DNA of 8,345 nt from Nanobdellota archaeon (lineage in GTDB: Archaea; Nanobdellota; Nanobdellia; Pacearchaeales; GW2011-AR1): assembly GCA_018816625.1 (NCBI GenBank), contig JAHIVR010000046.1, positions 1 through 8,345 of the forward strand, read 5' to 3'. This document shows, piece by piece, positions 4,750 to 8,345 of the stretch (within the stretch, counting starts at the first letter, position 1; every line of letters starts with the position of its first letter). The position numbers and the translations under genes were made by a program. The notes beneath the pieces were generated by a model that saw only the letters and a program-made list of their open reading frames with translations, had not been told where the DNA came from and made no database searches.

Positions 4750-5658
4750 ATGGGCGCTAAACTTGTTTTTGGACTGATATTTTTTATTTTTGTTGTAGCC
4801 TTGCTTACTCTTTATTGGTTTGTTCCTTTATCGGAAACACAATTTATTGTAACCCAGAGTGGTTCAAACTTCACGATAGGGGATCTTGGCAGTTTGGAGT
4901 TGCAATTTTATGAGAATATGAGATTTCCTAGCAATAGAATTAGTTATGGAATAGATAAGTGTACATTGAAAAAGACCGATGATATGTTAAGGGCTTTTGA
5001 TATCCTGGAGGATAAGACAATACTGGAGTTTTATCCCTCTTCAAATCCCGAGATAAGTATTGTTTGTGATAGTAGGACTAAGATAGATGGAGGATTATTT
5101 ATTGCGGGTGAGGGTGGGCCGACCAACATAACAGAATCTGGAGATTTTCACCTTATTTCTCATGGGCAGATTCTTTTAATAAAAGAATCTGATTGCCCAA
5201 ATCCAAATATTGCAACTCACGAGCTCATGCATGTTTTGGGCTTTGACCATATTCCAAATCCAAAAGATATAATGTATAATATTAGTAGGTGTGACCAGAA
5301 GATAAATAATGAGAGTATAAATTTAATAAATGAAATATATTCTATTCCTAGTGCTCCTGATCTGGCTTTCCATGATTTTTCTGCAATAATGCACGGAAAG
5401 TATCTTGATGTTAATATGACAGTGAAGAATGAGGGTTTTGTTTCTTCACCAAAGTCAGTTATAGAGGTTTATGCAGATAATAAACTAGTTAAGAAGATTG
5501 ATTTAATTTCATTAGATGCCGGGCACGGGAGAATTATAAGTCTTACCAATGTGTGGGTTAAGCAGATAAGCGTTGATCAGATTGAGCTTGTTATAGTTTC
5601 ATCTGCAGAAGAATTAAGTAATGAAAATAATAGGGTTGTGTTGCATATAAGTGGATGA
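4750..5658 (+). CDS. Membrane-anchored matrixin-like zinc metalloprotease with CARDB-like domain (302 aa)
   Basis: Residues 5-25 are one hydrophobic helix (signal anchor), putting the rest outside the cell. The catalytic domain, about 45-198, carries the metzincin zinc site HELMHVLGFDH (H157, E158, H161, H167) and a following IMY (174-176) that fits the Met-turn, as in peptidase family M10. The segment YGIDKCTLKKTDDM and four Cys (71, 106, 149, 181) suggest two disulfides stabilising an extracellular enzyme. From PDLAFHDF (203-210) to the NN near the end (293-294) the sequence has the pattern of a CARDB/Ig-like adhesion domain (VNMTVKNEGF, paired hydrophobic strands, closing NENNRV). No propeptide Cys switch is evident. 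The ATG is 26 bp from a palindromic TATA box. Likely substrates are surface or host proteins, which is inference. The gene ends in TGA and is followed by a degenerate copy of its own last 37 bp. Confidence 0.88.
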   Translation: MGAKLVFGLIFFIFVVALLTLYWFVPLSETQFIVTQSGSNFTIGDLGSLELQFYENMRFPSNRISYGIDKCTLKKTDDMLRAFDILEDKTILEFYPSSNPEISIVCDSRTKIDGGLFIAGEGGPTNITESGDFHLISHGQILLIKESDCPNPNIATHELMHVLGFDHIPNPKDIMYNISRCDQKINNESINLINEIYSIPSAPDLAFHDFSAIMHGKYLDVNMTVKNEGFVSSPKSVIEVYADNKLVKKIDLISLDAGHGRIISLTNVWVKQISVDQIELVIVSSAEELSNENNRVVLHISG

Positions 5659-5659
5659 T
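5623..5659 (+). repeat. Direct repeat, copy 1: last codons of the protease gene
   Basis: These 37 bp encode ENNRVVLHISG plus the stop codon TGA. They match bases 5691-5727 at 29 of 37 positions, with no gaps. Confidence 0.8.
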
Positions 5660-5690
5660 CCCAGACCGTTGCAGCTGCACTGGCCTAAAG

Positions 5691-5727
5691 GAAAACAACC
5701 GAGTTGTGTTGAAGATAAATGAATGAT
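5691..5727 (+). pseudogene. Direct repeat, copy 2: remnant of a second protease/CARDB gene end
   Basis: This copy reads ENNRVVLKINE plus TGA, differing from the end of the preceding gene by three of eleven residues and 8 of 37 bases. Several differences are silent (AAT/AAC, AGG/CGA), so the copy was under protein-level selection before it was lost. No similar sequence is seen upstream of it; a 32-bp GC-rich patch (5659-5690) takes the place of the rest of the gene. It is best read as the stump of a tandem paralogue removed by deletion or recombination. Confidence 0.65.
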
Positions 5728-5735
5728 TTCTCTTG

Positions 5736-5755
5736 TTTTTTAAAATAAAAAAAAA
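5736..5755. terminator. Bidirectional terminator region (T6 / A9)
   Basis: T6 at 5736-5741 would end plus-strand transcripts from the protease, and A9 at 5747-5755 (T9 on the minus strand) would end transcripts of the converging small acidic gene. More A-runs continue to about 5783. Confidence 0.5.
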
Positions 5756-5787
5756 GAAAAAGTTTTTGACAAAAAAATAAAAATAAG

Positions 5788-5937
5788 TTACTCGTCAATA
5801 TCGAGACCAATACCCTCAATGTCATCCTCAAAACTATCCTCTTCGGACATTTCGGATATACCCCTCATTTGCTCTTCACCCATGGTTTTTGTAAGGAACC
5901 TTGTTCCCTCTTTACCTCATTTTTTGTTAAAACTCAT
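5788..5937 (-). pseudogene. Small acidic protein gene split by an in-frame TGA (50 codons)
   Basis: From ATG 5937 the minus strand reads MSFNKK, then TGA (5919-5917), then GKEGTRFLTKTMGEEQMRGI and on through an acidic end, EEDSFEDDIEGIGLDIDE, to TAA at 5788-5790. All of it is one frame. The stretch between the TGA and the next ATG (GKEGTRFLTKT) is protein-like, and a TATA box lies about 30 bp before ATG 5937, so the original start was probably there. One base change from CGA, GGA, AGA or AAA to TGA would explain it. Restart at ATG 5883 would still give a 31-aa acidic peptide. I do not recognise the family. TGA is the normal stop of the neighbouring protease gene, so a general recoding of TGA is unlikely. 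Confidence 0.6.
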
Positions 5938-5962
5938 AGATGTGCCTGCTTTTTAAATATTT

Positions 5963-5971
5963 CTATATAAG
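5963..5971 (-). promoter_or_regulatory. TATA box of the small acidic gene
   Basis: The minus strand reads CTTATATAG, centred about 30 bp upstream of ATG 5937 and about 84 bp upstream of the alternative ATG 5883. The spacing favours the upstream start and so supports the view that the TGA interrupts a real gene. Confidence 0.45.
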
Positions 5972-6005
5972 GGTTTATTTTTTATGTTTAATTTTAACTA
6001 GAATA

Positions 6006-8345
6006 CTATTTTCTTTTTGAGTTGTCTTCAACTATGAAGAATATTTGTTTGAATGCGCTTCTTATCTCTCCTTCAGGAATTGTTTTACTAGATATTTTTA
6101 TTGAATTCATAAATCCGTTTGTGTTGAAGTATAAACTAATTGACCCTATGGCATCATTTATTCTCTCAAAAAGACCTTTTCCTTCATTCCATGGAGATTT
6201 TTGTATGTAGGAGTGTTCCATACTTTTTTGTATTAATGAATAAAAGTCTGCAAAAGGGATTGTTATTTCGGCGTCGGTTAAAGGGGTTTCTCCTGGAAGA
6301 AGGGGCTGGGCTCTTATTTTTGAACCATCGATAGTTACATATAAATTATATACTATCTTTTCAGAATCTTCTACACTTATTTTAATATCTAGTATGCCGT
6401 CTATTGTTTGTGAAGATAGTGCTTCCAATTCTTTAACTAACTCTTGGTCTTGGGATACTGCTGTTTTTTCTTCTGGAGTTAGGCCTTTGCTAAGAGTTCG
6501 TTGTATGGCTGTTACTTCTGAACCAGGGAATGTTTTTTGATTCATTGCTTTTTCTTGTTCTCTTATAATAAACTCTTGGTTTGGAAGTATGAATAATTTT
6601 ATTTCAGGAGAGAGGATTTTAACAGAGGTTTGCATTCCTGGAAGTCTCACAAGACCTATTGGTTCGGAATAGTGAAGGCTTCCATACTCTGTTTCATAAT
6701 CTATTGTTATTGGGTTGTAGGTTTCAAGCTCTATTATTCCTGCACTTTCCATAGCATATGCAATTTGCATCTGGTTTTCTACTAATTGATTGTATAAATC
6801 ATTTATTGGATCTTCTGCCTGTTCCCAGTTCTCGGCGTTTTCTGTAAGATAGTCATTAAAGAACCATTTTACAAAATCTAGGTTAAAACTCTCTTCAAGT
6901 ATTCTTCTCTGTTCTAAAAGATTTTCAAGTTCGAAATTTGTCCATTCGGCTCCCCCTGTTTGATACTGGTTAAGAAGGTAGTTTATATCACTGAATATCT
7001 CTCCTCCACCAGTGAATTTTAAGTATGACTCTGTTTCTCCGTTTGTTGTTTTACAAACTCCTGTTGCTCTAAACTCGTCAGATAATCCTTCTGTTACCGC
7101 TAAAATTTCTACTTCTTCAATTGTTTGAGAGGGCACAAAGTCTCCAACTTCTTCTTGAGTGTTCTCTTCTCTTGCTACTCCTGTTAGGAATGACCCTCCT
7201 GCATCTTCTGGGAGGGTTGTTGGTCTTTTGTATTCTTGTGGGGGAGTTGTAAGGTCTGGGTTTTCTCCTATAATGCTAGTAATTCCCTCGCTCGTTAGCC
7301 CTATTCCCTCGCTTGTTATGCTTATGATTTGTCCAGTTACACTTATTCCGTTTATTTTTGTGTCTTGTGCGAGTGTTTTTTCTGTTAGAGGTATTATTTT
7401 TTTTGTTAGTGTGGTGCACTGGCCGGCCACACATGCATTTGAGTCTCCACCACAATCACTTTTAACACTGCAAGCCTTTGTTGTCTGGGGGGTTGTTGGT
7501 GTTGTTTGGGTTGTTGTTTTTATTGGAGGGGTTGTTGCTAAAACAGGGCAGGTTTGGTCTGTTTCTTCCCAGTTTCCTTTAACACACCTTGATATTATTA
7601 TTGTTGATGCATCGCAGATTTTTGTTTTTGTTTCTCCTTCTATACATTGTGCTGGGATGCATTCTTTTAATTCTGCATTTATACACTGCCCTTCAACACA
7701 TGAAGCTTTTGCACATAGTGGTTGTGGGCACTGGGAATCTTCTGTGCAAACTCCTTGATTTGATATAACGCATACTGGTTCTAGTGCACAATGATTTGAA
7801 TCATATCCCGTGTCTACAAGGTCTCCAGCACACTCTTTGTTTTCGTATACGGGGCAGGTAACACAATCTTGAGAACAGGTTGCTTCCTCATTTTCTTCAC
7901 ATATTTTATTCCCACATACAGGTTCAGCAGTTTTTGTTGTTATTTGTAGCGCCTGGCAGGTTCCAGAGATGCAGTATAATTCTTCTTCTCTTGTGTCGTT
8001 TCCTTCTGTTATTGTTTGTGTCCCGCATACCTGTCCCGAACATAGGTTGTCGGCACAATCTATCTTTTCATTATTATTATCATCTATTTTATTTGTGCAT
8101 ATCTCTTCTCCGTTTTCCTCGTATTTTTGAGAAAGAGTTAGAGAAAACTCTTGTTGTTCGTCTATTTGAGATGTCATCGGATTTCCTTCAAACACATCTA
8201 GTAAAAATTTAGATCTTGCTATGAAGTATTCTGCTCTTTTTGACGATTCGGCTTTTTTTGGGTCTGCAAGGTTTTTTACATCGTTCCAGACATTGTTCTC
8301 TTGTTCGTTCCATTCAGAAACTGCTGCTTCAAATCTTTCTATTGC
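6006..8345 (-). CDS. Large Cys-rich, Thr/Pro-linked surface-type protein (C-terminal 779 residues; partial)
   Basis: The frame is open from base 8345 to TAG at 6006-6008, so the N-terminus, and any signal peptide, lies off the right edge; the GTG at 8195 is an internal Val codon. In order: a charged helical part (AIERFEAAVSEWNEQENN); a segment of about 230 residues (about 8100-7410) holding 28 Cys, including ICTNKIDDNNNEKIDC, like the CxNGIDDDxDGxIDC repeats of secreted proteins, and VCGNKICEENEEATCSQDC; within it a Thr/Pro linker (TTPPIKTTTQTTPTTPQTT, about 7485-7545); then an almost Cys-free part with helical and beta-rich segments to a basic end SKRK. Paired Cys, Thr/Pro linkers and the absence of enzymatic motifs suggest an extracellular, disulfide-held protein. 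I do not recognise the C-terminal domain. The plus-strand frame at 7159-7758 is a shadow. The small acidic gene follows 68 bp downstream on the same strand. Confidence 0.85.
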   Translation of the reverse strand, partial: AIERFEAAVSEWNEQENNVWNDVKNLADPKKAESSKRAEYFIARSKFLLDVFEGNPMTSQIDEQQEFSLTLSQKYEENGEEICTNKIDDNNNEKIDCADNLCSGQVCGTQTITEGNDTREEELYCISGTCQALQITTKTAEPVCGNKICEENEEATCSQDCVTCPVYENKECAGDLVDTGYDSNHCALEPVCVISNQGVCTEDSQCPQPLCAKASCVEGQCINAELKECIPAQCIEGETKTKICDASTIIISRCVKGNWEETDQTCPVLATTPPIKTTTQTTPTTPQTTKACSVKSDCGGDSNACVAGQCTTLTKKIIPLTEKTLAQDTKINGISVTGQIISITSEGIGLTSEGITSIIGENPDLTTPPQEYKRPTTLPEDAGGSFLTGVAREENTQEEVGDFVPSQTIEEVEILAVTEGLSDEFRATGVCKTTNGETESYLKFTGGGEIFSDINYLLNQYQTGGAEWTNFELENLLEQRRILEESFNLDFVKWFFNDYLTENAENWEQAEDPINDLYNQLVENQMQIAYAMESAGIIELETYNPITIDYETEYGSLHYSEPIGLVRLPGMQTSVKILSPEIKLFILPNQEFIIREQEKAMNQKTFPGSEVTAIQRTLSKGLTPEEKTAVSQDQELVKELEALSSQTIDGILDIKISVEDSEKIVYNLYVTIDGSKIRAQPLLPGETPLTDAEITIPFADFYSLIQKSMEHSYIQKSPWNEGKGLFERINDAIGSISLYFNTNGFMNSIKISSKTIPEGEIRSAFKQIFFIVEDNSKRK

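Noticed and set aside
5656..5688. TGA read-through adding SQTVAAALA to the protease
   Set aside because: The duplicated tail at 5691-5727 also ends in TGA at the matching place, so TGA is a true stop here; the extension is not CARDB-like.
7159..7758. 199-aa plus-strand frame rich in Val, Ser and Phe
   Set aside because: It is antisense to the Cys-rich gene, whose paired Cys motifs and open frame across more than 2.3 kb are clear; the antisense composition mirrors Thr/Pro/Glu codons.
1..8345. CRISPR array, insertion sequence or att site
   Set aside because: No regularly spaced repeats, no transposase or integrase frame, and no terminal inverted repeats were seen.

Overview
The window looks like a piece of a small, AT-rich archaeal chromosome, most likely from a DPANN lineage of the Woesearchaeota/Pacearchaeota kind; this is inference from gene style, not from a marker gene. 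The reasons are: TATA-like boxes about 25-30 bp upstream of start codons with almost no leader (leaderless mRNAs), T-tracts after stop codons, very short gaps, many tiny one- or two-helix membrane proteins, an anchored matrixin-like protease with a CARDB-like tail, and a very long Cys-rich surface-type protein. No tRNA, rRNA, CRISPR array or transposase was seen.

Layout. 1-707: the edge of a membrane-protein gene (minus, GTG start), a 67-aa two-helix protein (minus) and, divergently, a DUF4405-like two-helix protein with membrane histidines. 778-2919: a cold-shock protein, then a leader with two hairpins, a DEAD-box RNA helicase with a basic RGG-like tail, and 8 nt later a membrane-anchored protein carrying a C-terminal PWRGKTGY motif. 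The Csp/helicase pair reads as an RNA-chaperone (cold or RNA-structure stress) cassette. 2922-4130: a 65-aa membrane protein and a thioredoxin-reductase-like flavoprotein fired from a divergent promoter whose two TATA boxes form an inverted repeat. 4219-4380: a 53-aa protein that is half Glu/Asp, with its own promoter and Shine-Dalgarno site.

4418-5937 is the odd part. A minus-strand 92-codon gene is broken at a run of nine G. It diverges from an anchored matrixin-like metalloprotease, and one perfectly palindromic TATA element sits equally far from both start codons. Just after the protease is a GC-rich patch and a second, diverged copy of the last 37 bp of the protease gene. Next, on the minus strand, comes a small acidic gene split by an in-frame TGA. 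These are either real degeneration or phase variation, or a poorly assembled stretch; reads would decide.

6006-8345: the C-terminal 779 residues of a large Cys-rich, Thr/Pro-linked protein, probably on the cell surface, whose N-terminus lies beyond the right edge. Its frame stays open to base 8345, so an internal GTG near 8195 is not its start.
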